Source: Thauera sp. JM12B12 (GTDB lineage Bacteria > Pseudomonadota > Gammaproteobacteria > Burkholderiales > Rhodocyclaceae). Taken from it: DNA of 64,000 nt. The position numbers and the translations under genes were made by a program. Positions 43,354-51,272 of this stretch are shown piece after piece. Position 1 is the stretch's first letter; each line of letters begins with the position of its first letter. Where the stretch lies: the NCBI RefSeq assembly GCF_039614725.1, contig NZ_CP154859.1, positions 1,116,001 to 1,180,000 of the forward strand, given 5' to 3'. The notes under the pieces were generated by a model. The model saw only the letters and a program-made list of their open reading frames with translations. It was not told the DNA's origin and did no database searches.

Positions 43354-45798
43354 GTGAGTATGGCGACGGATTCCAGTAGTGTGGGCAGCGTGGCGGTGGC
43401 GCGGATGGGCTGGGCCGTGCTGGCGCTGTGCGGGGCGCTGGGGCTGGCCGTATTTGCGCTGCGACATCCGTTTGGGGTGATGGCCGGGGGCGCGATTGCG
43501 GTGGTCTTTGTGGCGCTGATGAGCGTGCGGCGTGACGCCTGGTTGCTGTGTGTGCCCGCGCTGGCGCCAGTGGTGGATCTGGCGGGGTGGTCGGGGGGGA
43601 TTCATCTGACCGAGAGTGACGCGCTGGTGATGAGCGCGCTGCTGGCTGGGAGCGCGCAGGCGGTGATGCCGGCGGCGGCGCGGGTTGGCATGGAGGTAGC
43701 GGTGGGTGGGCGGCGCGCGCGGGCGTGGCGCTTCGGGGCGATCCAGATTGCGCTGGTGGGTGGGCTGGGGCTGAGCTACCTGGTGTCGACGCAGTGGTCG
43801 GCCGTGTGGGCGGCGGCGCAGGATGCTGGGCTGTGGATGGGCTACGGCACGGCGCTGAACGGGCCGCGGGTGGCCAAGGGCTTTGTGTGGGCGGTGTTGT
43901 TGCTGCCGCTTCTGACGCGGGCGCTCCGCGATCGGCCGCAGGTGGCGACACGCTGGCTGGTGTGGGGGCTGGTGGCGGGGGCGGTGCTGGTGTCCCTGGC
44001 GGCGATCTGGGAGCGCTGGGCGTTTACCGGGTTGTCGGATTTTGCGAGCGATTACCGCACCACGGCGCTGTTCTGGGAGATGAACGTGGGCGGCGCCACG
44101 CTTGACGGATGGCTGGCGCTGACGGTGCCGGTGGCGCTGTGGTGGGTGCTGGGCGAGCGCGATTCGCGCTGGTTGGGAGCGGGATTGGTGCTGCTGGCGG
44201 TGCTGGCGTACGCGAGCTTTACGACGTTTTCGCGGGGGCTGTATCTGGGCCTGACGGTGGGCGTCGTGGTGTTGCTGGCGGCGATGCTGCTCCGCGGCGC
44301 GTGGCGCGTTTCGGCAGCGGGGCTGGTGTCGTGGGTGGGCTTTGCAGCAGTGTTCGGGTGGCTGCTTGCCGGGGTGTTCCAGGCGGGGGGCTATCGGGGC
44401 ATGGGGGCGATGCTGGGCCTGGCGCTGGCGGCGTTCGGAGTGGCGCCGGTGATGGCGCTGGCGTCCGCGCGTGCGCTGGGCGGGGCGGTGCTGGTGGCCC
44501 TGGTCGGCGCGGCCGTGAGTGTGGTGGCGATGGTGGCAGTGCCCAAGGGGGTGTATCTGGCGTATGGCTTCAATGCCGTGCTGCTGGGCGGGGCCTTGTT
44601 CGTGCACCTGCCGGCGACGCTCGAGCGCATGGCGGTGGCACTGGTGCTGGGGTTGCTCGGCTGGCTGACGGTTAATGCGGTGCTGGTGACGCACTACTGG
44701 GCGGAGTCGGGTGGGCTGTTGCCGGCGCTGTGGTGTGTGTTGTGGCTGTTGCTGCCGCTGGCAGGGGTGCGGTTGCAGCCTGCGCGCTGCTGGCGCCCGA
44801 CGCCGCATGGCTGGGTGCTGGTGTCGATGTGCCTGGGCGCGGTGGCGGTGGGGGTGGTGAGTTTGAACACCTATTACGCTGCGACCCGGATGGGCAATGC
44901 CGCCGCCGATCTGGAGGGGCGTTTTGCGCATTGGTCCTACGCAGCTTCGCTGCCGCTGGCGCAGGATGCGCGGTGGCTGGGTGTGGGCGTGGGGCAGTTT
45001 GCCGAGGCGTACTTCTGGCATGCGCCGCAGGAGGTGTTCCCGGGCTCGCACACGCTGGGGCATGACGGCGCCAATCCGTACCTCAAGCTGGGCGCGCCGC
45101 GCCATGTGCTGGGGTTTGGCGAGCTGTACCGGGTGTCGCAGCGGGTGTCACCGAGCGTGGTGGCGCCCCTGCACCTGGCGCTGCGGGTGCGTGCGCCGGA
45201 TGCCGACGCGCGCCTGACGGTGGAGGTGTGCCGCAAGCATCTGCTCTACGAGGCGGGCTGCACGACCGGTGGCATCAAGGTGGCGAAGGGCTCGGACTGG
45301 ACGACGCAGCATCTGGTGCTGAGCCCCGCTCGCCTGGGCGGGTCGGGGCGGGGGCTGCCGCGGGTGACGGTGTTCTCGATTGCCAATGCCAGCCGGGCGC
45401 TGCTCGAGGTGGATGAGCTGAGCCTGGTCGATGCGCGCGGGCGCGAGCTGCTGGGCAACGGGGATTTTGCGCAGGGGGCGGGCCACTGGTTCTTCACCAG
45501 CGACCGCCATCACCTGCCCTGGCACGCCAAGAACCTGTGGCTGCACTTCTTCGTGGAGCAGGGCTGGGTCGGGCTGGTGGCGTTTTCGCTGCTGGGCGCA
45601 GCGGTGGTGTGGCGCCTGACGCTGGGGCGCGGTACTGGGCACCCGCTGGCGCCGCCGCTGCTCGGCGGGCTGACCGCATTCTTCATCGTCGGCGCCTTCG
45701 ACAGCCTGGTCGACGCGCCGAGGTTGGCGATGCTGGCGTTTGTGCTGATGTTTGTGGGGCTGGGAATACGCGGCACACCCCGGGTGAATGGAGCCTGA
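43354..45798 (+). CDS. O-antigen ligase/Wzy-like membrane protein with an inserted periplasmic domain
   Basis: An 814-residue protein with about 12 or more membrane segments in the first 520 residues, including the periplasmic-loop motif FTTFSRGLYLG of the O-antigen ligase family. Near 560 comes HTLGHDGANPYLKLG, then a soluble block of about 140 residues with beta-rich sequence and two cysteines. The ligase feature then resumes with LWLHFFVEQGWVGLVAF and three final helices. It could polymerise or ligate glycan. The GTG at 43354 has a well-placed GAGGGG; ATG 43360 is an alternative. Confidence 0.78.
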   Translation: MSMATDSSSVGSVAVARMGWAVLALCGALGLAVFALRHPFGVMAGGAIAVVFVALMSVRRDAWLLCVPALAPVVDLAGWSGGIHLTESDALVMSALLAGSAQAVMPAAARVGMEVAVGGRRARAWRFGAIQIALVGGLGLSYLVSTQWSAVWAAAQDAGLWMGYGTALNGPRVAKGFVWAVLLLPLLTRALRDRPQVATRWLVWGLVAGAVLVSLAAIWERWAFTGLSDFASDYRTTALFWEMNVGGATLDGWLALTVPVALWWVLGERDSRWLGAGLVLLAVLAYASFTTFSRGLYLGLTVGVVVLLAAMLLRGAWRVSAAGLVSWVGFAAVFGWLLAGVFQAGGYRGMGAMLGLALAAFGVAPVMALASARALGGAVLVALVGAAVSVVAMVAVPKGVYLAYGFNAVLLGGALFVHLPATLERMAVALVLGLLGWLTVNAVLVTHYWAESGGLLPALWCVLWLLLPLAGVRLQPARCWRPTPHGWVLVSMCLGAVAVGVVSLNTYYAATRMGNAAADLEGRFAHWSYAASLPLAQDARWLGVGVGQFAEAYFWHAPQEVFPGSHTLGHDGANPYLKLGAPRHVLGFGELYRVSQRVSPSVVAPLHLALRVRAPDADARLTVEVCRKHLLYEAGCTTGGIKVAKGSDWTTQHLVLSPARLGGSGRGLPRVTVFSIANASRALLEVDELSLVDARGRELLGNGDFAQGAGHWFFTSDRHHLPWHAKNLWLHFFVEQGWVGLVAFSLLGAAVVWRLTLGRGTGHPLAPPLLGGLTAFFIVGAFDSLVDAPRLAMLAFVLMFVGLGIRGTPRVNGA

Positions 45799-45957
45799 TC
45801 TCAATTCAGCTTCGAGCGGGGCAGGCTCACGCGTGCAAAGGTTCAGTGGGTAGTGTTCTGATCAGTGTGCAAAAGCCCGAACGGGCTTGCAGAGAAGGGT
45901 GGTCATGGTAAGAGGTTGATTGCGCAGATCGACCTTGACCCCTGAGGAGGGCAAACC

Positions 45958-46035
45958 ATGACCACGAGCACGAGCAATACGATGTCGTTATCGGTGAACG
46001 AGTGGGTGTCGGGCGACCGTGAGCTGATGAAGTAA
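45958..46035 (+). CDS. Possible 25-residue small ORF
   Basis: ATG 45958 follows GAGGAG by a suitable distance and opens 25 codons (MTTSTSNTMSLSVNEWVSGD and five more residues). I recognise no family; the phase could be chance or the head of a decayed gene. It ends 12 bases before the stop of the convergent PEP-CTERM gene. The rest of 45,799-46,046 shows nothing else. Confidence 0.22.
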   Translation: MTTSTSNTMSLSVNEWVSGDRELMK

Positions 46036-46046
46036 GCGCTTCAGGC

Positions 46047-46724
46047 TCAGCTCGCCCTGCGGCGCCGGCCAAGGCCAACGCCGGCGAGACCGATGCCGAG
46101 GAGCGCGAGCATGCCCGGTTCGGGTACGTCGATCACGACCGGGGGGGCGGACGATATTGCACCGACGGCGTCGATGTCCGCTCCGACCGTTGTCCCGGAG
46201 GTTGCACCCTCGCCCTTGACATCCGTCAGGCGGACGAAAGAGAAGAAATCGGACGTGCCGAAGCCGTAAGCGTCGATATCGATCCCGGAGGTGGAGCCAC
46301 CAACGGCGCCGACGCTGAACCAGGTGCTTCCATCCTTGCTGATGTCGACCGTGGTGTCCTCGACGTCCGGGCCGATCTCGAAAATCCACAAATCGAGGGC
46401 GGATGAGCCGCTGCCGGTCAGCGAGTTGTTGGTGAAGCGCAGAACGAGTTGTCCGCCGGCCCCAAGGCTGACATAGGAGATGGCGCCTACCGATGTGAAA
46501 TTCGGTGTGCCCAGCGCTTGGGTTGCGTCCTGGTAAGGCGCGGTGGGCACAGCGCCGCCGCCGAGGGCAGGGTCGTAAGAGACGACTGCGTCGGCAAAGG
46601 AGATGGCGCCACCTGGAAAGTCGACGCCGCCATAGGTAATGGCGAACGCTGATGCGCTTGTAAGCAGGCTGGCGGACAGAAGCAGCGGTTTCAGACCCTG
46701 GCGGACGAAATGTGCCTTCTTCAT
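46047..46724 (-). CDS. PEP-CTERM sorting-domain protein, probable exosortase A substrate
   Basis: A 225-residue exported protein. A signal peptide (PLLLSASLLTSASAFA) precedes a beta-rich domain with Gly/Thr/Asp-rich strands. The C-terminus is a full PEP-CTERM signal: VPEP at about 200-203, then a membrane helix (LALLGIGLAGVGLG) and the basic end RRRRAS. It would be cleaved at the PEP motif by XrtA and delivered with the exopolysaccharide. No sigma-54 site was seen upstream. It is the only such protein in the window. Confidence 0.93.
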   Translation of the reverse strand: MKKAHFVRQGLKPLLLSASLLTSASAFAITYGGVDFPGGAISFADAVVSYDPALGGGAVPTAPYQDATQALGTPNFTSVGAISYVSLGAGGQLVLRFTNNSLTGSGSSALDLWIFEIGPDVEDTTVDISKDGSTWFSVGAVGGSTSGIDIDAYGFGTSDFFSFVRLTDVKGEGATSGTTVGADIDAVGAISSAPPVVIDVPEPGMLALLGIGLAGVGLGRRRRAS

Positions 46725-46918
46725 GACAGATCTCCAATGTGTGTGTGGTGCGGCACATAAGCAGGATCAGGGCAAGCTTCGTAAAATATTGATTTGATGG
46801 ATCATATTGTTTTCGCGAAGCAATGATGGGTGAGAGGTGTAAGAAAAGCCGACGCATGCGCGTATGCCATGATCGAAGCTTCCTGTTGGGTGCAGGCAGG
46901 CTGTTGGAGCAGCAACCT

Positions 46919-47092
46919 GTGGGAGCGGGCTTGCCCGCGAATGTCGCAAGATCAGGCGCCGCTTTCGCGGCCAAGGCCGCTCCCACAGAGAGTTGCTCCC
47001 ACGGGCGCTGGGCCCGAGGTCCTCGTGGGAGCGGGCTTGCCCGCGAATGTCGCAGGATCAGGCGCCACTATCGCGGCCAAGGCCGCTCCCAC
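46919..47092. repeat. Two tandem REPIN doublets (68 bp each, period 106 bp)
   Basis: Each doublet (46919-46986 and 47025-47092) starts GTGGGAGCGGGCTTGCCCGC and ends with an inverted, slightly different REP (GCGGCCAAGGCCGCTCCCAC). The spacer between doublets is 38 bases. The same 68 + 38 layout is found at 53179-53352. Together with the neighbouring stretch 46,725-46,918, in which I see no gene, this fills the region upstream of the PEP-CTERM gene. Confidence 0.88.
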
Positions 47093-47114
47093 GGGGGAGT
47101 ACGCTCGGCTGGCT

Positions 47115-47234
47115 TCAGTGCTGGCGGTCGAATTGGATGCGCTGGCGCTCGTCCAACGCCACCGGGTCGAACGCGTGCACCTTGGCGGTGGCAGCCAATG
47201 ACGCCCCGAAGAGGGTGTGGCTGGGCGCCCTCAT
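47115..47234 (-). pseudogene. Remnant of a second UDP-glucose dehydrogenase gene (C-terminal part)
   Basis: On the minus strand, 39 codons read MRAPSHTLFG, then KVHAFDPVALDERQRI and a stop. This aligns with the intact ugd product ([16 protein letters not shown], then [16 protein letters not shown]), and the DNA is also visibly similar to 40151-40253. Nothing of the enzyme before or after is recognisable, so it is debris. The following 266 bases (47,235-47,500) hold no gene I can support. Confidence 0.78.
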
Positions 47235-47500
47235 TGATCCGTTGGCCGGCCTGCTTCGGTTCGGGGCGCAGACGGGCCGGCTGCTGGAGTGTCGAAATTC
47301 TTTACATTGCGGGCCTCGGCATGCCCGGTCGGGTCAGGCGACACGAGTGCCAACTTGCCGCAAGCCGCGGATACCAAACGCTGTTTCGCCGCCGGTCAAG
47401 TCTTGAGAACGCTTCTTGCTTGGCAATCGGAAAAATGGGCAGTTTCGATTGCCGGTCTCGCCGCATTCGCGTGCTCGAGCAGAATTGGAGAAGTGCCTTG

Positions 47501-47722
47501 ATGGAACAACGAACGCGGCATCGCTTGCGCCGGTTGATCGAACTGACCGTGCAGGCGGTCGAACGCGGCTTGATGCCGCTGCCCAAGGCGGCCGAGACGC
47601 TCGATGCCGCGGGTGCGCCTTTCGAGGTGGTGTGTCGGGTGTTGCTGCCCTTCAAGCATGGTGTGCCGGGCGGCACAGATGGAAAGCGCGCATCCGCTTG
47701 GGATGAGTTTGCACCGCGCTGA
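47501..47722 (+). CDS. Small hypothetical protein
   Basis: A 73-residue ORF with two amphipathic helices (RLRRLIELTVQAVERGLMPL, then APFEVVCRVLLPF) and a polar tail. Its pattern of an Arg/Leu-rich helix, a GLMPL turn and a CRVL segment recalls short uncharacterised proteins seen beside mobile or TA genes in related bacteria, but I cannot name it. It converges with the decarboxylase gene, ending six bases before it. No clear ribosome site is seen; the ATG follows a TTG. Confidence 0.42.
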   Translation: MEQRTRHRLRRLIELTVQAVERGLMPLPKAAETLDAAGAPFEVVCRVLLPFKHGVPGGTDGKRASAWDEFAPR

Positions 47723-47728
47723 GGCCCC

Positions 47729-48970
47729 TCAGACCAGCACTTCGACCACGCCCGGGTGGCCGAGGAAGCCTTGCGGGCTTGCAGTGGCGCCATAGGCGCC
47801 CGATTGATGGATCGCCACCAGGTCGCCCGCTTGTGCCACAGGCAGGGCCATGCGGTCGGCGAGGAGGTCGAGCGGCGTGCACAGCGGGCCGACGACCGAG
47901 ACCGTCTCCATCTCGCTGGCGTTCATGCGGTTGGCGATGGCGGCCGGATAGTTCTTGCGGATGACCTGGCCGAAGTTGCCCGAAGCCGACAGATGGTGGT
48001 GCAGGCCACCATCGGTGACCAGGTAGGTGTGGCCGCGCGAGACCTTCTTGTCCAGTACCTTGGCGACATACAAGCCCGCTTCGCCGACCAGGTAGCGTCC
48101 GAGTTCGATGACGATTTCCGCCTGCGGTAGCGCCGACTGTGCCTGCTCGACGATGGCGGCGAGGTTGGCGCCGATGGGGCCGAGCTCGAGCGGTTGCTCG
48201 CCCGGGAAGTAGGGAATGCCGAAGCCGCCGCCGAGGTTGAGGAACCTGACCGGCGAGGGCGCGTGCTCGGCCAGCAGGCAGGCGAGCGCGAAGCTCTTTT
48301 GCTGGGCCTCGACAATGGATTCGGGCTTGAGGTTCTGCGAGCCGGCGAAGAGGTGGAAGCCCTCGAAGGCCAGCCCGGCACGGCCGATGGCGGCAAGCAG
48401 CTCGGGCACCTGCTCGGCATCCACGCCGAACTGCTTGGGACCGCCGCCCATCTTCATGCCCGAGGACTTGAGCTCGAAGTCCGGATTGACGCGCACCGCG
48501 ACCCGCGCCGGCAGGCCGAGCGTCTGCTGCGCGGCGGCGAGGATCGGCAGCTCGCGGAAGGATTCGACGTTGATCAGGATGCCGGCGGCCACCGCCTGGT
48601 GGAGTTCGGCTTCGGTCTTGCCGGGGCCGGCAAAGCTGATCTCCTGCGGGTCGGCACCCGCATCCAGCGCCACCAGCAGCTCGCCGGCCGAGGCCACGTC
48701 GATGCCATCGACCAGGCGGGCCATGTGGCACACCAGCGCCGGCATGGGGTTGGCCTTCATCGCGTAGTGCAGCTTGACCGCGGCCGGCAGCGCCGCCCGC
48801 AGCTGCGCCACGCGTGCGTCGAGCAGGCTGCGGTCATACACATAGAACGGCGTGCGCCCCACCCGCGCGGCGATGCGGCTGATCGGCTGGCCGTTGACGA
48901 GCAGCTCGCCGTTCTCGCTGCGGAATTGCGACATCGGGGTGTGGACGGGGGGCTGGCGGGTTTCGGTCAT
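47729..48970 (-). CDS. PLP-dependent decarboxylase, exosortase A system-associated (TIGR03099-like)
   Basis: A 413-residue fold type III enzyme of the diaminopimelate/ornithine decarboxylase family. The PLP Lys72 lies in LHYAMKANPM; NLGGGFGIPYFPGEQP and the C-terminal VVGPLCTPLDLLADR with its active-site Cys are present. In exosortase loci it sits with the ligase, acyl carrier protein and hydrolases. It would decarboxylate an amino acid-like group; the substrate is unknown. The start at 48970 is chosen because the upstream frame is a shadow of the next gene. Confidence 0.92.
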   Translation of the reverse strand: MTETRQPPVHTPMSQFRSENGELLVNGQPISRIAARVGRTPFYVYDRSLLDARVAQLRAALPAAVKLHYAMKANPMPALVCHMARLVDGIDVASAGELLVALDAGADPQEISFAGPGKTEAELHQAVAAGILINVESFRELPILAAAQQTLGLPARVAVRVNPDFELKSSGMKMGGGPKQFGVDAEQVPELLAAIGRAGLAFEGFHLFAGSQNLKPESIVEAQQKSFALACLLAEHAPSPVRFLNLGGGFGIPYFPGEQPLELGPIGANLAAIVEQAQSALPQAEIVIELGRYLVGEAGLYVAKVLDKKVSRGHTYLVTDGGLHHHLSASGNFGQVIRKNYPAAIANRMNASEMETVSVVGPLCTPLDLLADRMALPVAQAGDLVAIHQSGAYGATASPQGFLGHPGVVEVLV

Positions 48971-49011
48971 GACGGGCTCGAAGAGTTGCAGTGCGGCGCA
49001 GATTGTAGCCG

Positions 49012-50121
49012 CTACACCGCCCGCCGACGCCCGCTGCGACCGACGGGCTGGCGGGCGCCGCGGATGACGCTGGCGATCATGGTGGCGATGAAGACGGCGA
49101 GCGTGGCGGCGTTGGCGAGCGCGCCCCATTGACGTAGCGCGAGGTTGTCGGCGACGCCGCCGAAAACCCGCAGCGCAAGCGACAGGTGCAGCAGCGCCAG
49201 CGGCACGTAGAAGAAGGGGTGGTAGGGGATCTTCACCTTGAGCACGGCCGGGAAGATGATGGCGGCGTGGCCGAAGACCATGGCGAACACGAAGCCGAGC
49301 GCGATGGCGTGCATTGCGCTGTCGTGCAGAGCGTGACCGGGCGCGAAGCCGCCGGCCAGCCCGGCGGCCGCCCCCGCGCCCAGCCACGCGTAGCCGGTGA
49401 GCAGGCAGATGCCGATGAAGCGGGTGAGGCCGTGCTGGCCGGCGGTGTGGCGGGCGATGTCGAAGACGAGCAACCAGATCGCCAGTGCGAGCAGTCCGGC
49501 GCCGAACAGCGTCATCCCGAGCGTGTCGGCAAGCGGCGTGATGAGCGCGCCTGCGAGGATGACGGCGCTGACTGCGACGAAGCTTGGCGCCGCGGCGGGA
49601 CGTGCGGGCAGGAAGCGCGTGAGTTCGAGCCGTTCGCCAGCGATCGTGATCACCAGGAAGGCGAGCCAGAGGGGCACCGCCCCATGCAGGTTGCCGGTGC
49701 CGATCCAGACCAGGTTGCCCGCCAGCCAGCAGCCCGCACCCACCGCGAGCATCGCGGTGAACAGCGCCAGTTGCTTCCTGGTAACGACCAGGCTGCCGCC
49801 CACGAGCACGCTCGATGCGAGCAAGAACAGGCTCTGCGCCACGACCAGCGGGCCGCCCAACAGCAGCAGCACGCCACCGCCGCCGGCGAGCGCAGGCCCG
49901 AGGTAGGGCCACAGCCCGCCCAGGGCGACGGCGCGTTCCAGGCAGATCACTGCGCCGAAGAAGGCGCTGATCATGAGCGCGGCATGGCTGCCGGCTTGAA
50001 TGGCGGCGACATCGGGCACGCTGATGCCGACACGCGCGAGCCCGGCGAGCACGCCGGTGACGAGCGAGGCGAGACCGAGCACCAGCAGCGGCACCCGGGC
50101 GAGCGGCGGAAGTGTGTTCAT
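49012..50121 (-). CDS. NnrS-like polytopic membrane protein
   Basis: A 369-residue protein with about 12 hydrophobic segments. HDSAMHAIALGFVFAMVFGH is the histidine-rich helix typical of NnrS-type heme proteins, followed by AAIIFPAVLKVKIPYHPF. NnrS proteins are linked to nitric oxide or copper/heme stress, but this member is unassigned. It lies between the exosortase-associated decarboxylase and a DUF59 gene, with no clear tie to exopolysaccharide. Confidence 0.6.
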   Translation of the reverse strand: MNTLPPLARVPLLVLGLASLVTGVLAGLARVGISVPDVAAIQAGSHAALMISAFFGAVICLERAVALGGLWPYLGPALAGGGGVLLLLGGPLVVAQSLFLLASSVLVGGSLVVTRKQLALFTAMLAVGAGCWLAGNLVWIGTGNLHGAVPLWLAFLVITIAGERLELTRFLPARPAAAPSFVAVSAVILAGALITPLADTLGMTLFGAGLLALAIWLLVFDIARHTAGQHGLTRFIGICLLTGYAWLGAGAAAGLAGGFAPGHALHDSAMHAIALGFVFAMVFGHAAIIFPAVLKVKIPYHPFFYVPLALLHLSLALRVFGGVADNLALRQWGALANAATLAVFIATMIASVIRGARQPVGRSGRRRAV

Positions 50122-50185
50122 TGACGCAGGCTGGGGTGTGAGAGGGCGTAACGCTGCGGCGGAAGGAGGGGGGCCGGGCGCGCGT

Positions 50186-50506
50186 TCATTTCTTCCAGCC
50201 GAAGTGCTCGCGCGCCTCGGGCGCCATCTTGTCCGGGCTCCAGGGCGGGTCCCAGACGATCTCGACGCGGATCTCCACCTCGGGCGGCACCAGCGGGTCG
50301 AGCACGCTGTCGATGTCGTCGAGGATCATGTCGGCGAGCGGGCAGGCGGGCGAGGTCATCGTCATCTCGATGTAGAGCTCGCCGGGCTTGCTTTCGACTT
50401 TGTAGATGAGGCCGAGGTCGACGATGTTCACGCCGACTTCGGGGTCCATCACGCGGCGCAGGGCGTGGCGGATGGCGTCGGGGTCGGGGGTGGGCGGGGT
50501 GCTCAC
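50186..50506 (-). CDS. MIP18/SufT-like metal-sulfur cluster assembly factor (DUF59)
   Basis: A 106-residue DUF59 protein: AIRHALRRVMDPEVGVNIVD, LGLIYKVE and MTSPACPLADMI (with the reactive Cys) are typical. The family helps iron-sulfur cluster maturation or transfer. The GTG at 50506 (VSTPPTPDP) is preferred because AAGGAG lies eight bases upstream; an ATG further up would add about 20 unconserved residues. It precedes the NnrS-like gene by 64 bases. Confidence 0.85.
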   Translation of the reverse strand: MSTPPTPDPDAIRHALRRVMDPEVGVNIVDLGLIYKVESKPGELYIEMTMTSPACPLADMILDDIDSVLDPLVPPEVEIRVEIVWDPPWSPDKMAPEAREHFGWKK

Positions 50507-50567
50507 GAGGGGCTCCTTGTCTTTACCCGGCATTGTGGGCGAGCTGGCGCGGCGCGCCATGAGCCGG

Positions 50568-50587
50568 ATCAATCGCGTCCGAGCCCA
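50568..50587 (-). repeat. 25-bp dispersed repeat, degenerate copy 4
   Basis: ATCAATCGCGTCCGAGCCCA matches the first 20 bases of the repeat at 17 positions. It starts 12 bases beyond the stop of the Uma2 gene and, along that gene's strand, has the same orientation as at other genes. The second terminal repeat is not recognisable. Confidence 0.55.
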
Positions 50588-50599
50588 CTGGAGTACGCG

Positions 50600-51163
50600 T
50601 CAGTCGTCGAGGTCCTCGAAGGCTTCGTCGGGCGAGAGCGCCAGGCCGACGCTTTCCAACTGCAGCGCGGGGCCGCCGGCTTCGCTGTCGAACATCAGCC
50701 AGTGGTCGGCCTCGCGCCGGTAGAGCTCGAGGCGGCGCTGGTCGATGTCGACGATGAGGTATTCCTGCAGGTCGGCGAGCTTGCGGTAGGCGGCGAACTT
50801 GGCGCCGCGGTCGTAGGCGGCGGTGGAGTCGGAGAGGACCTCGACGACCAGCTTCGGGTGCTCGATCGCGAGCTCGGCGCGGCGGTCGCGCTCGTCGCAG
50901 GTGACCATCACGTCGGGGTAGAAATAGGCGTCGGCGGCGGCGACGAAGAGCTTCATGTCGGCGATGAAGGTCTCGCAGCGAGATCCTTTGAGATGGGACC
51001 TGAGGTGGCTCGCGAGCGTCAGCGCGACCAGCGCATGTGCCCGCCGCACCCCCACCATCGCGAAGATTTCACCCGCGATGTATTCGTGCTTGTCCGGCTG
51101 CTCGGCTTCCCAGTCGAGGTAGGCCTGGCGATCGATCGGTGCGGCTTCCTGTGCGTGTCCCAT
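50600..51163 (-). CDS. Uma2-family PD-(D/E)XK nuclease-like protein (DUF820)
   Basis: A 187-residue protein. YLDWEAEQPDKHEYIAGEIF near the N-terminus, FYPDVMVTCDERD and HPKLVVEVLSDSTAAYDRG near the centre form the Asp/Glu-x-Lys-like nuclease core (PDVMV, LVVEVLS). The final Glu/Asp-rich segment is a normal ending. Uma2 proteins are widespread, often in large paralogous sets, and their substrates are unclear. It is flanked on both sides by degenerate copies of the 25-bp repeat. Confidence 0.85.
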   Translation of the reverse strand: MGHAQEAAPIDRQAYLDWEAEQPDKHEYIAGEIFAMVGVRRAHALVALTLASHLRSHLKGSRCETFIADMKLFVAAADAYFYPDVMVTCDERDRRAELAIEHPKLVVEVLSDSTAAYDRGAKFAAYRKLADLQEYLIVDIDQRRLELYRREADHWLMFDSEAGGPALQLESVGLALSPDEAFEDLDD

Positions 51164-51252
51164 CGGGCGGCTCCTGTTGATCTGCCGCCATTGTGGGCGA
51201 GCCGCGTGCTGCGTTCAATCTGGCGTGTGGCGATGGGGCGGGCCCATCGCGG

Positions 51253-51272
51253 ATCAATCCAGACGGACCCCG
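51253..51272 (-). repeat. 25-bp dispersed repeat, degenerate copy 5
   Basis: ATCAATCCAGACGGACCCCG matches the repeat at 16 of 20 positions. It contains the stop codon of amidotransferase 3 (GAT TGA on the minus strand). The match is weaker than for other copies, and chance cannot be excluded. Confidence 0.45.

Noticed and set aside
43180..45105. A 640-codon minus-strand open frame upstream of higB
   Set aside because: It is His/Arg/Gln-rich and antisense to the ligase-like membrane gene; only its extreme end (higB remnant) is real.
46725..46800. Sigma-54 promoter for the PEP-CTERM gene
   Set aside because: The required GG and GC elements at -24/-12 spacing were not found; TTGCCC..TGCT does not fit.
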